Assembly: GCA_002413345.1 (NCBI GenBank)
Contig: DHWU01000007.1
Location: 56,400 to 86,132 of the forward strand
DNA length: 29,733 nucleotides
Reading direction: 5' to 3'
Source of the DNA: Propionibacteriaceae bacterium UBA5174
GTDB lineage: Bacteria > Actinomycetota > Actinomycetes > Propionibacteriales > Propionibacteriaceae
Of the stretch, positions 8,418 through 16,486 are shown piece by piece. The translations under genes and the position numbers were made by a program. The notes beneath the pieces were generated by a model, which saw only the letters and a list, made by a program, of their open reading frames with translations, was not told the origin of the DNA and ran no database searches. Positions within the stretch are counted from its first letter, which is position 1, and each line of letters starts with the position of its first letter.

Positions 8418-10163
8418 TTGAAGGTATCGGATTTTATAGTTTCACAAATTGAATCCCGGGGGATAGGCTATATCTTCGGCTATATCGGTGGGACTATTAC
8501 TCATCTGGTTGATTCGATTGAGCGCAACCCTAAGGTTCAATTTATTCAGACTTACCATGAACAATCTGCCGCCTTGGCCGCGGACGGGTATGCGCGAATC
8601 AGTGGCAAGTGTGGTGTTGCTATCGCCACTAGTGGGCCAGGCGTGACCAATCTGATTACGGGAATTGCGGATGCATACTTTGACTCGATACCCATGGTGT
8701 ATCTCACGGGTCAAGTAAACACCAACGAGTATAAATATGATAAGCCAATCCGGCAGCAGGGGTTTCAGGAGCTTCAGGTTTGCGAGCTCGTCGCACCAAT
8801 AGTCAAATATGTGAAACTCGTTGATCGGCCAGAGCAGATTCAATACGAGCTGGAAAAAGCGTTCGACATTGCGACATCGGGGCGCCCTGGTCCGGTGCTG
8901 CTCGATATTCCGATGGACGTGCAGCGAGCTGAAGTGGATCCGAGCGTGCTCAGTCACTACAGCGGCTGCCCAGTCGAGCCGCGAACAGGTGAGGCTGCTG
9001 AGTTGGTTGAAGCCGCCGGACTCATTGGTCAAGCTGTGCGGCCAATGGTCCTTGTTGGCGGAGGGTGCAACTCGCCGAGGGCGAGGGCCGCGCTCAATCG
9101 CCTTCTTGCCTCCAGTGAGATGCCATTTGTCACCTCGTTGATGGGGCGGGGGCTGGCGGATGAGACGCTGGATGGGTATATGGGAATGATTGGCGCCTAT
9201 GGGAATAGGTGCGCCAATATGGGAGTTTCCAAGACCGATCTGCTGATCGCGCTCGGCTCCAGGCTCGACACCAGGCAGACTGGCGCGATGCTCGACGGGT
9301 TTTTGCCGCAGGCGAAGATTATTCATGTGGATCTAGATCCAGGGGAATTAGAATCTCACAGATTGGCGAATAGGACCAAGGTCAATTTGTCGGTGGAGGA
9401 ATTTCTTGAATCTCTTGACGGCGAGCCGGTGGGCTTCGGTGACTATGGGCCATGGAATGAGTTCTTGACAGGGTTGGCCCAGCGCTATGGACAGGCTGAG
9501 GAAGTCAGTCGATTCGTCGAGATCTCCGCGCCGTACGTCTTCTTGGAGCAAATGGGGCTGCTTACTGGCGAGAATGACGTCGTTTGCGTAGACGTCGGGC
9601 AGAACCAAATGTGGGCGGCCCAGACTCTTCGGTTATCGCAGGGGCAGCGGTTCCTCACCAGCGGTGGGCTCGCCACAATGGGATTCGCGCTGCCAGCAGC
9701 AGTTGGATGCGCATTTGCAGAGCCTGGAGTCACTACGTACGCGGTCACTGGCGACGGCGGGTTCCACATGGCGCTGCAGTCATTGCTTCTGGTATCGCAA
9801 TACGACCTACCGGTGAAGGTGTTCGTCCTGAACAACCAGGCCCTTGGCATGATCACCCAGTTTCAGCACCTCTATTTTGAAGACCGCATGGCCGCAACAA
9901 CCGCGGCTGGAGGCTATTTGGTCCCAGGGATTAGGAGTCTGTGCGAAGCGTACGGCGTGCCGTATGTCGGCTTGAGCGAGGCTGACTTGGCCGACGATGC
10001 GTGGCGGGAACGAGTAGCTGCCCTGCGGAACTGTGTAGTCGAATTGCGCATCGATGGGCTCACCACGGTCTCTCCCAAGTTGGAGTTCGACATGCCGATT
10101 GAGCGGCCATCCCCACAATTATCGGAGGCTGAACTCGTTAACAGCCTCCAAATCGGTGGATAG
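8418..10163 (+). CDS. Acetolactate-synthase-like TPP enzyme, candidate YerE-type sugar carboligase
   Basis: A 581-aa protein with the three-domain layout of the acetolactate synthase superfamily. The N-terminal PYR domain carries the catalytic Glu48 in YHEQSAALAADGYAR. A central domain begins near VLVGGGCN. The C-terminal PP domain has the TPP/metal motif GDGGF (445-449) ending at Asn472-Asn473. No regulatory small subunit (ilvN) follows and the neighbours are sugar genes, so valine/isoleucine synthesis is unlikely. Together with rfbF/G/H the context fits YerE, which adds a two-carbon unit from pyruvate to CDP-4-keto-3,6-dideoxyhexose; this is inference. The frame is also open from a GTG at 8400, but that has no ribosome site. 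I choose the TTG at 8418, which has GGGAGAG just upstream. The first 180 bases (8401-8580) are only 45% G+C by my count, far below the neighbours. Confidence 0.85.
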   Translation: MKVSDFIVSQIESRGIGYIFGYIGGTITHLVDSIERNPKVQFIQTYHEQSAALAADGYARISGKCGVAIATSGPGVTNLITGIADAYFDSIPMVYLTGQVNTNEYKYDKPIRQQGFQELQVCELVAPIVKYVKLVDRPEQIQYELEKAFDIATSGRPGPVLLDIPMDVQRAEVDPSVLSHYSGCPVEPRTGEAAELVEAAGLIGQAVRPMVLVGGGCNSPRARAALNRLLASSEMPFVTSLMGRGLADETLDGYMGMIGAYGNRCANMGVSKTDLLIALGSRLDTRQTGAMLDGFLPQAKIIHVDLDPGELESHRLANRTKVNLSVEEFLESLDGEPVGFGDYGPWNEFLTGLAQRYGQAEEVSRFVEISAPYVFLEQMGLLTGENDVVCVDVGQNQMWAAQTLRLSQGQRFLTSGGLATMGFALPAAVGCAFAEPGVTTYAVTGDGGFHMALQSLLLVSQYDLPVKVFVLNNQALGMITQFQHLYFEDRMAATTAAGGYLVPGIRSLCEAYGVPYVGLSEADLADDAWRERVAALRNCVVELRIDGLTTVSPKLEFDMPIERPSPQLSEAELVNSLQIGG

Positions 10164-10166
10164 CCG

Positions 10167-10180
10167 CGACCTACGGGTCG
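10167..10180. terminator. Small hairpin between convergent genes
   Basis: CGACC and GGTCG pair around the loop TACG, giving a C(UACG)G tetraloop of the stable UNCG class. It sits in the 20-bp gap between the stops of the TPP enzyme gene and the convergent glycosyltransferase gene. There is no T run, so it could be a weak bidirectional terminator or chance. Confidence 0.3.
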
Positions 10181-10183
10181 ACT

Positions 10184-11158
10184 TCAGTGGCCGCTGGCCG
10201 AGTGAGGGTGTGGTTGGTCGAAGTTGATCAACTCACGTTCGGTGACTGTCGCTGATGGAAAGGCCTGAGCGTGGAGACTCACCACGTATTCTCCGATGAC
10301 CCCGGTAAGGAACAGCTGCAGCCCGCCAAGTAGGAACACGCCCACGATGATTGTCGGGATACCCTGAGCTACGTTCGGACCACCCATGATGAACAAGACG
10401 AGATTGACAACGGCGATTATCACGCCAGCAAGGGCTACGAACATCCCAAGGAAAAGAGCCCAACGTAGGGGTCGTCTGGCGGTCGTGACCAGCCCAGTTA
10501 TGGCTTGGTCGACGAGGTCTGGAAATGAGTTCTTCGAGACCCCATGTTCGCGCCGCCGCCACTCGTAGGCCACGGTGGTGAACCGAGGTTGCGCCCTGGC
10601 CACCAAGCCACGAACATAGGTTTGGCCGCGGCTGGCGATGACGGCATCAATGATGTGGCGGCGCGCCAACAGGAACTCACCTGCATGGCTGGGTGGTGCA
10701 GCACCGCCGCCCAATTTGATGGTGAAGTAGTAAAGCGAACGAAACAGCTTCAGAAGTGGACCTTCTTTTCGATTGGTGCGAACCCCGTAGACAACGTCCA
10801 GGTTCGGCGACAATGCGGCGAGCATCTCAGGAATGACTTCAGGCGGATCTTGGACGTCGGCTGGCACCATCGGTATGACGAGTGCCCCACTGGTATGGGT
10901 AAGTCCGTTTGCGATGTTTCTTAACGGCCCAACATTTGCTGAGTTGCAGACAACCTTGATCCTTCGATCCTGAGCGGCAAGTGCTCGCAACTCGCTCAGG
11001 GTGCCGTCAGAGCTGGCGTTGTCGCAGAAGATGTGTTCGTAGTCGTAGCGATCTTCGATGGCTGCCATGGCAGCAGCGACCTCGGCAGCGCACTGACTAA
11101 CGTTGCCTTCCTCGTTAAAACAAGGCGTGACAATCGATACAAGAACCTTGGTGCTCAT
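10184..11158 (-). CDS. GtrB-like family 2 glycosyltransferase (polyprenyl-phosphate sugar synthase)
   Basis: A 324-aa protein. A GT-A catalytic domain comes first, with TPCFNEE (residues 11-17), CDNASSDGT (45-53) and PADVQDPPE (99-107), where the DXD-type aspartates are Asp101 and Asp104. Two membrane helices follow toward the C-terminus (ALFLGMFVALAGVII and GIPTIIVGVFLLGGLQLF). This is the layout of GtrB/DPM-type enzymes, which load a nucleotide sugar onto polyprenyl phosphate on the inner face. The ATG at 11158 opens directly into the conserved domain. The frame extends to 11218 but that extension looks non-coding. It is the last gene of the long minus-strand run, after a 175-bp gap that may hold its own promoter. 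The sugar is unknown. Confidence 0.9.
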   Translation of the reverse strand: MSTKVLVSIVTPCFNEEGNVSQCAAEVAAAMAAIEDRYDYEHIFCDNASSDGTLSELRALAAQDRRIKVVCNSANVGPLRNIANGLTHTSGALVIPMVPADVQDPPEVIPEMLAALSPNLDVVYGVRTNRKEGPLLKLFRSLYYFTIKLGGGAAPPSHAGEFLLARRHIIDAVIASRGQTYVRGLVARAQPRFTTVAYEWRRREHGVSKNSFPDLVDQAITGLVTTARRPLRWALFLGMFVALAGVIIAVVNLVLFIMGGPNVAQGIPTIIVGVFLLGGLQLFLTGVIGEYVVSLHAQAFPSATVTERELINFDQPHPHSASGH

Positions 11159-11221
11159 CCTAATCAAACCTTCCCAGCGGCTTACGCCGAATCTGCCTCG
11201 TGTGAGTACTGCCCGCAAATC

Positions 11222-11235
11222 CGATAGATCTATCG
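11222..11235. promoter_or_regulatory. Perfect 14-bp palindrome upstream of the GtrB-like gene
   Basis: CGATAGATCTATCG reads the same on both strands. It lies 64 bases upstream of the ATG at 11158, in the gap before the membrane protein gene. A fully symmetric site near a promoter suggests a dimeric regulator site, but no regulator gene in the window can be tied to it. Confidence 0.35.
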
Positions 11236-11333
11236 AGATGACGCCGGACTTCTGTCGGTATCAAGCCGCAATCGCCCTCAATGGACCGTCCAAAGTCTAA
11301 TCTGTAACGCCCCAAATCTGGTTGGAGTCCAGA

Positions 11334-12824
11334 CTAGGGACTCTTGTCTTTGTTCGGCAAAGTGGCTCCGCGCGCGATCGCTGCAGGTGGGGCTTCCTCG
11401 CCGAACGGCTTCGTTTCGATATCTTCCGCGGCCGCTCGGTCAGTGGTCCTCAAGGATTTGAAGGTCAGGATCATTACGCCGCCGAGTAGCGTCAGGAAAT
11501 AGACCAGTAGGAGCGGTGTGAGGAACAATTGCCACAGGCCAACCTGTTGAATCGCAGTTCCGACCCCGACATTAAATAGCGGATAGTTCGTGGGCACCGT
11601 CAGTGGTGCGAAAATTAGTGCCAAAACGACAACCGTGGCTGTGGAAAGCACCCGGCTTCCCTTGCCTGCGTCGAGAGCGCCTCGCGCGCTTGGATCGCCT
11701 CCAGGTGTGGCGGGATCGCGCAGGACGAGTGCGGCGAGCGCCGTGAATATCACCAAGTAGTAGGAGTAAGTGACAGTCGATATGTAGATGAGCATCATCA
11801 AAGCGAGTGCCAAAGTGTACATTTTGTGGACCCTGTTATGGGCAAGCATGATCACGCAGGCAGTGAACCCAACGATGCCGACGGCGATTAGACTAGAAAC
11901 TGCCATCAGGTTATTGATTAGGGATTGTCGCCCCTGGGTGCCCAGGAAATCGCCCGGCAGAAGATCGTAGGCGGCGACGATGGCGCGAGTGAATCCAAGG
12001 TTATATGGATAGGCGACGCCGATATCCTGATAAGAGTTGTAGGCCCGCAACGACTGTATCCAATTCGAAAGATACTCAATGAAGTGTTGGGGGAATACCG
12101 CAAAGCTCAGCAATGTTAGGGCGGCGGCACTGACCCCGCTGCCAAAGGCAATGCGGTATTTTCGCTGAGACAGCGGAAGGATCGCCAGGATTATCATCTG
12201 AGGCTTGATTAATGCTGCAATCAATATGCCAACAAAGGTCAGTTTCGAGTCCCCCTTCATGAACCCGATCGCCGCCATCAATATCCACGGCACCGTGAAG
12301 GCGAGCGTGTTGCCTCGGTCTATGACCGCGAGGATTGGGGCGCAGCCAATAGTCAATAAGATGAAACGCAGCGGCCCGTCGGATCGCCACCTTCCTCGGG
12401 CGGCCCAGACTGCCGGCGCAACGAGCGATAGCGCGGAAAGAGCGAGATAGATGGTGAGTCCTGCTTGCCCGCCTCCGAATAGGTGGTCGCCAGTCCATGC
12501 CGACAGTTCCGCGGGCAGCCATCCGATCGGCGGGTAGCTCGCGAGGGGGGAGGCGCTGCTCCACGGCACCTGGCCGCTAAAGGCCTCTCGCACGATGCTG
12601 AAGTCTCCGAAACAGTGGGCGCCTATTCCCTGGGTTGGACCGCAATGACCATCGTTGAGGACCATGCTGACCACGATGCTTGGCGTTACTCCGTAGTAGG
12701 AAGCAGCGATCCACATGGTTGCAACCGCGACACCAAATGCAATCAACGCCGCTCGCTGGTACCGAGCCGACCAGGTGGCGGGTGGAGCTTGAACCGTGAC
12801 AGCAGTGGCTGCTTCAGCTGGCAT
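11334..12824 (-). CDS. Polytopic membrane protein, GT87-like (paralogue A)
   Basis: A 496-aa protein with about ten hydrophobic segments. It shares long stretches with the gene at 15029-16486: an early outer loop with HCFGDFSIVREAF and SYPPIGWLP, the central ALIKPQMIILAILPLSQRKY, and AYPYNLGF. The KPQM segment sits where GT87/DUF2029 enzymes have their ALKLTPL motif, so a polyprenyl-phosphate-sugar glycosyltransferase is the best guess. The ATG at 12824 follows AGAGAGG by seven bases, and a TTG one codon upstream is an unlikely alternative. Parts of the gene are about 45-50% G+C in sampled lines, lower than paralogue B (about 58-62%). This suggests the copies arrived separately rather than by recent duplication. 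Confidence 0.82.
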   Translation of the reverse strand: MPAEAATAVTVQAPPATWSARYQRAALIAFGVAVATMWIAASYYGVTPSIVVSMVLNDGHCGPTQGIGAHCFGDFSIVREAFSGQVPWSSASPLASYPPIGWLPAELSAWTGDHLFGGGQAGLTIYLALSALSLVAPAVWAARGRWRSDGPLRFILLTIGCAPILAVIDRGNTLAFTVPWILMAAIGFMKGDSKLTFVGILIAALIKPQMIILAILPLSQRKYRIAFGSGVSAAALTLLSFAVFPQHFIEYLSNWIQSLRAYNSYQDIGVAYPYNLGFTRAIVAAYDLLPGDFLGTQGRQSLINNLMAVSSLIAVGIVGFTACVIMLAHNRVHKMYTLALALMMLIYISTVTYSYYLVIFTALAALVLRDPATPGGDPSARGALDAGKGSRVLSTATVVVLALIFAPLTVPTNYPLFNVGVGTAIQQVGLWQLFLTPLLLVYFLTLLGGVMILTFKSLRTTDRAAAEDIETKPFGEEAPPAAIARGATLPNKDKSP

Positions 12825-12915
12825 CAATGGGCCTCTCTGGCGGCCGACTCGAACGACCGCCCCAGGTTACCCATGCGCGGACGCCATTGCGGGTAAACCG
12901 GGGCCTGCATATTCG

Positions 12916-14943
12916 TCATTTCGCCACCGGCACCAGCACGAACACCTGTTCGTCGGGCACGGTGGGGGTGACTGCGAAGCTTCGTTGCTGGTCCCACTGC
13001 GCATAGCCGACGCAAGCGGGTTCGGACTGAAGGTAGCGGTAGGTGGTGAGCCTGGTCAGGAAGTACTCCGTATCCGCTGGTAGCGCCACTGAGCACTGCA
13101 ATCTGGCAAATTCGGCCGAGGTATCGATGTAATCGGGAGAGCTGGATACGTTTGCCGCACGACGGTGGTAGACGAGCTGTTCGAGATTGGCATACAACAG
13201 CACCTGGACGACGCGTTTGCCAGCAGTGGCCTCGCGGAGCAACTGCCCGTTGGGCCCCTTGGCTTTCTTCAGCGCATTGTTCTGACCTTCCAATGCTGGA
13301 TAGAGCTCGACTGGACCCGAAGCGGCGATCGCCTCAACCCGTCTTGAAGGCGCGGGCAAATAGAATAGGCAGGCTAGGGCTGCTCCGTACGCCACCACCG
13401 ACAGAACCCGGGTCGAAAATACTGCCGAATCTACTGGAGCAGGTCCGGCAGCGCGCCAAGCCCGCAGCACCAGCGGCAGCAGGCTGGCCAGCACCAAACC
13501 GGCGGTAAATGCATAGCTGCCCAGATATGTCGGTGGCAGTGAACGGCCAGCAAGATAGGGCAGGGTCAACATGCCCCAACCACCGGTGAGCGCCGCAGCG
13601 AGTCCTTGCCGATACCGGAACGACCCGACGTCGGATCGCGAGGTGCGTAGTAGATAGAAACCGATGATGCTGGCAATCGCAAAGAGTGAGGCTAAGGCAA
13701 CCTGAAGCCCAAAGGCGTACATCGGATAGTTCATGTAGCCCGCGAGGCCGAATGTGTCTTGGAAGATCAACAGGAGTCGCCAGTTCACCGGAGTTCCATG
13801 AAGCTGGCTGACTAGAGCGTAGCCGGCAGGTACTGCCACGGCAGCTCCAAGGATCAGCCCTAACCGGGGCAACGCCCACAGCACCGTTCTGGCGGAGGCA
13901 GCGGTGGCAACGACCACCGTAATCAAGGCGACTAGTCCAAAATCCGGGTTGTTGAAAGCGGTTACTCCACCGAGTAGGCCAAGACCCAAGTACTTCAGAA
14001 TCCAGTGTCTTTGAGCGTTACCGATGCCACCCAACACCCAAAAGGCCAGCAGCAAGGTGGCAAGCGGGAGAACGATCCGGAGCGGGACGGTCTGAAAGTA
14101 GGACATTGCGGTATTCTCGGAGGCGGTCGTGGCGAACAATGGCGGAAGCATCACTAGTAGTGCTGGTGCAAGGCGTCGACGCCCGTCGATGAGGCAGGGG
14201 AAAGTGACTGCTATCGCGACCGCCAGCAGTTGTAAAGCGAGGATTCCAACCAAAATGACCATTGGTGCGTGAGTCGGGGCGAAGTGAAGCGGAATGTTGA
14301 ATAAGAACGGCAATAGGACGCTGTACTGCGAGGCGTAGTTGGCTAACGGCCAATGCCCTGCGGCCACCGCGCTGAGCTCATCTGAGGTGAAAGCAAAGTC
14401 GTAGGAATCCAGCAGCGTCGAGGGCGTTTCGATCCAAGCGCTGATCGCAAGCAGGACCATGATCACAGCGAGTAGCTGGGTGAGGGTGTGCCAACGTGAC
14501 GACCCGCTCGCTGCGCTGGCGATAATGCCCGCGGCGAGTCCGCAACCCAGGATCAGATTGGTAACTGGTAACCCAGCCCAGAGCTGTGCCGGATCAATCG
14601 ACCAGGTGACCGCAGCAAACACCACTGCAGTGGACGCATAGATGAGTACCTTGAGTGACCGTTGCGGCTGAAACTTCCGCGGGAGTCGTCGCTGCAGCCA
14701 TACAGCCAATAGTGCGATCGCAATGGTGATCGCATACCAGCTGGCCAGGGCCATCCGATCAGCTGGCTCGATGAGCGCCTGGGTGGCGTCTCGAACAGCG
14801 CTAGTTCCTGCATTGATCGACGAGCGAGGACCGAAGGTCACTATCGCGAAAGTCATGACGGTGATCAGAACCACAACAACTGGCCCCACGAAAATGGTCA
14901 AGTTGTGCCGAAAGGTCTTCTCCGGTGAGGTTCGAAGCTTCAT
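12916..14943 (-). CDS. Large polytopic membrane protein, function unknown
   Basis: A 675-aa protein. A short basic N-tail (MKLRTSPEKTFRHN) leads into the first helix and about a dozen further hydrophobic segments to roughly residue 540. A soluble C-terminal region with a few cysteines closes it. An early outer loop contains YDFAFTSDELSAVAAGHWPLANYASQYS, whose acidic residues fit a GT-C type enzyme, but I cannot assign a named family. I chose the ATG at 14943; a GTG three codons upstream is also possible and neither has a clear ribosome site. It sits between the two GT87-like paralogues, with gaps of 91 bp downstream and 85 bp upstream. The upstream gap holds a promoter-like motif and a hairpin. 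Confidence 0.78.
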   Translation of the reverse strand: MKLRTSPEKTFRHNLTIFVGPVVVVLITVMTFAIVTFGPRSSINAGTSAVRDATQALIEPADRMALASWYAITIAIALLAVWLQRRLPRKFQPQRSLKVLIYASTAVVFAAVTWSIDPAQLWAGLPVTNLILGCGLAAGIIASAASGSSRWHTLTQLLAVIMVLLAISAWIETPSTLLDSYDFAFTSDELSAVAAGHWPLANYASQYSVLLPFLFNIPLHFAPTHAPMVILVGILALQLLAVAIAVTFPCLIDGRRRLAPALLVMLPPLFATTASENTAMSYFQTVPLRIVLPLATLLLAFWVLGGIGNAQRHWILKYLGLGLLGGVTAFNNPDFGLVALITVVVATAASARTVLWALPRLGLILGAAVAVPAGYALVSQLHGTPVNWRLLLIFQDTFGLAGYMNYPMYAFGLQVALASLFAIASIIGFYLLRTSRSDVGSFRYRQGLAAALTGGWGMLTLPYLAGRSLPPTYLGSYAFTAGLVLASLLPLVLRAWRAAGPAPVDSAVFSTRVLSVVAYGAALACLFYLPAPSRRVEAIAASGPVELYPALEGQNNALKKAKGPNGQLLREATAGKRVVQVLLYANLEQLVYHRRAANVSSSPDYIDTSAEFARLQCSVALPADTEYFLTRLTTYRYLQSEPACVGYAQWDQQRSFAVTPTVPDEQVFVLVPVAK

Positions 14944-14974
14944 TGGACGCACCGCTTCGTCAGTAGTGGAAAGT

Positions 14975-14991
14975 CCGACTGCGATAGTCGG
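14975..14991 (-). promoter_or_regulatory. Leader hairpin upstream of the 675-aa membrane protein gene
   Basis: CCGACT and AGTCGG form a perfect six-pair stem with the loop GCGAT. It falls between the proposed -10 element at 15010-15015 and the ATG at 14943, so it would be in the 5' leader of the transcript. Its function is unknown. Confidence 0.35.
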
Positions 14992-15009
14992 CGCCTGGAA
15001 GGTTCAATC

Positions 15010-15015
15010 ACCTTA
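15010..15015 (-). promoter_or_regulatory. Candidate internal -10 element TAAGGT
   Basis: On the minus strand the sequence reads GCTAAGGTGATTG. TAAGGT fits the actinobacterial TAnnnT -10 form and is the same hexamer as in the rfbF and glf promoters. The -35 region 17 bases upstream (CGAACA) is weak. It may start a separate transcript for the genes at 14943 and beyond. Confidence 0.35.
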
Positions 15016-15028
15016 GCCCAAAGCAAGA

Positions 15029-16486
15029 TCACTGTTCGCCGGGGTCACTGCTGGGGTCGCGGGCCAGCCGCCGGGCCAGCAAAGGGGTATACGCCACTAG
15101 AAATACAAAGAGCGCTAGAAGCAGGGGCCCAAGCCAGAGTTGGTAAAGGCTGACTACTCTTCCGGTGAGTTTGGCGTGGTATCCGGTGACAAATGCGGGA
15201 ATTTCTGTCGGCAGGATCACCGGCGCCAGGATCAGGGCGGTCACAATGATAATCACATACGGTGCGAGGCGTCCCACCTGCGGTGAGGCATCCAATACCC
15301 CGAACCGTTCCGAAAATCGAGGCTCGGCATTTGGGTCACGAAGAATCAGTGCGGCGATCACGATGAGCAGCGCGGTGTAGTAGACCGACACCACTGATGA
15401 CGACAGGATCACCATCAGGAAGGCGAGTGCCAGGCTATAGATGCGGGGCACTTTCTGCGCCGTGAACCAGAGCACTGCCATGCTTAGGGCTAGGCAGCCG
15501 AGCACCGCAATGAAGCCGCCTTTGTCCACTATGTGTAGCAGTCCGCCTCTAAACTCGGCACTCATCACCCCGCCGAAGAAGCTGTCGGCCACGGTCACCA
15601 CACTGCGCCCTACGGATAGGTTGTAGGGGTAGCCGACGCCGGGTTCTTGGTAGTTGTTGTAGGCCATCATGGTGTGCAGCCAGCCGAGGACGTTCTTGGG
15701 AAAGTGTGCTGGGAAGGCGGCGAAACTTAACAGCGTCACCACCCCTGCGGTAATCGCGCTCCCGAATGCCACTCGGTACTGCCGCTGGGCAAGCGGCAAC
15801 GCTGCCAGCACAATCATCTGAGGTTTGAGAAGTGCCGCGCCCACGATCCCGATGAAGAGCAACCGCGAATCTTGTCGTTGATAGCCAACGGCGGTAACCA
15901 GCAGAAATGGTATGGCGAACGCCACGTTGTTGCCGCGGTCCAACAGGGAAAGGGCCGGAGCGGCCCCGATGGAGGTCAGCAGCACAACCAGCAGCCCGTC
16001 AGTGCGCCAGCGTCCCTTGGCAGCCCAAAGCCCTGGAATCAGCAGACAAATGCCAGCAATGAACAAATACAGAAGGGTTCCCGCGTGGCCGCCGCCGAGA
16101 AAGCTATCGCCGATCGTTGCCGCAGTAAGGGCGGGAGCCCAGGCGATTGGTGGGTAGCTAGTGGAGACTTTGCCCGCATTCCAAGGATCTGCGCGGTCGA
16201 AAATCTCGCGCACGATGCTGAAGTCTGAGAAGCAGTGCACCTTTGACACGGCCTGAGACGCCTCGCAATGAAGGTCCCTCAGGTGAAGGCTGGTGAGTTC
16301 GGTGGGTGAAACAGCGAAGTAGGAACTGGTAATCCAGATGGTGATGAAGGCAAAGACGAACGCCACCAAAGCGAGCTGAAGGTAGCGGCTGGCCCAAGTC
16401 GAGGTTCGAGGCCCGTCGCCAGCATCCCAGTATGACTTGAGCCGGGCCAGGGCCTGTGTCGACATCTTCTTCAGTGCGGTCGACAT
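15029..16486 (-). CDS. Polytopic membrane protein, GT87-like (paralogue B)
   Basis: A 485-aa protein that is a clear paralogue of the gene at 11334-12824. Shared segments are HCFSDFSIVREIF, SYPPIAWAPAL, LLKPQMIVLAALPLAQRQY and GYPYNLSVGRSV, in the same order and spacing. About ten membrane helices are visible, which supports a GT-C/GT87-type transferase acting outside the membrane. The ATG at 16486 shares one base with the TGA of the epimerase gene (TGATG). A strong AAGGAGA site lies five bases upstream, so the gene is translationally coupled to the sugar cassette. Codon composition matches the cassette and not paralogue A. The substrate is unknown, but the coupling suggests it uses the cassette's product. 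Confidence 0.85.
   Translation of the reverse strand: MSTALKKMSTQALARLKSYWDAGDGPRTSTWASRYLQLALVAFVFAFITIWITSSYFAVSPTELTSLHLRDLHCEASQAVSKVHCFSDFSIVREIFDRADPWNAGKVSTSYPPIAWAPALTAATIGDSFLGGGHAGTLLYLFIAGICLLIPGLWAAKGRWRTDGLLVVLLTSIGAAPALSLLDRGNNVAFAIPFLLVTAVGYQRQDSRLLFIGIVGAALLKPQMIVLAALPLAQRQYRVAFGSAITAGVVTLLSFAAFPAHFPKNVLGWLHTMMAYNNYQEPGVGYPYNLSVGRSVVTVADSFFGGVMSAEFRGGLLHIVDKGGFIAVLGCLALSMAVLWFTAQKVPRIYSLALAFLMVILSSSVVSVYYTALLIVIAALILRDPNAEPRFSERFGVLDASPQVGRLAPYVIIIVTALILAPVILPTEIPAFVTGYHAKLTGRVVSLYQLWLGPLLLALFVFLVAYTPLLARRLARDPSSDPGEQ

Noticed and set aside
8418..10163. Annotation as ilvB (acetolactate synthase large subunit)
   Set aside because: No ilvN or ilvC follows, the neighbours are sugar genes, and composition differs from the surroundings; kept as acetolactate-synthase-like only.
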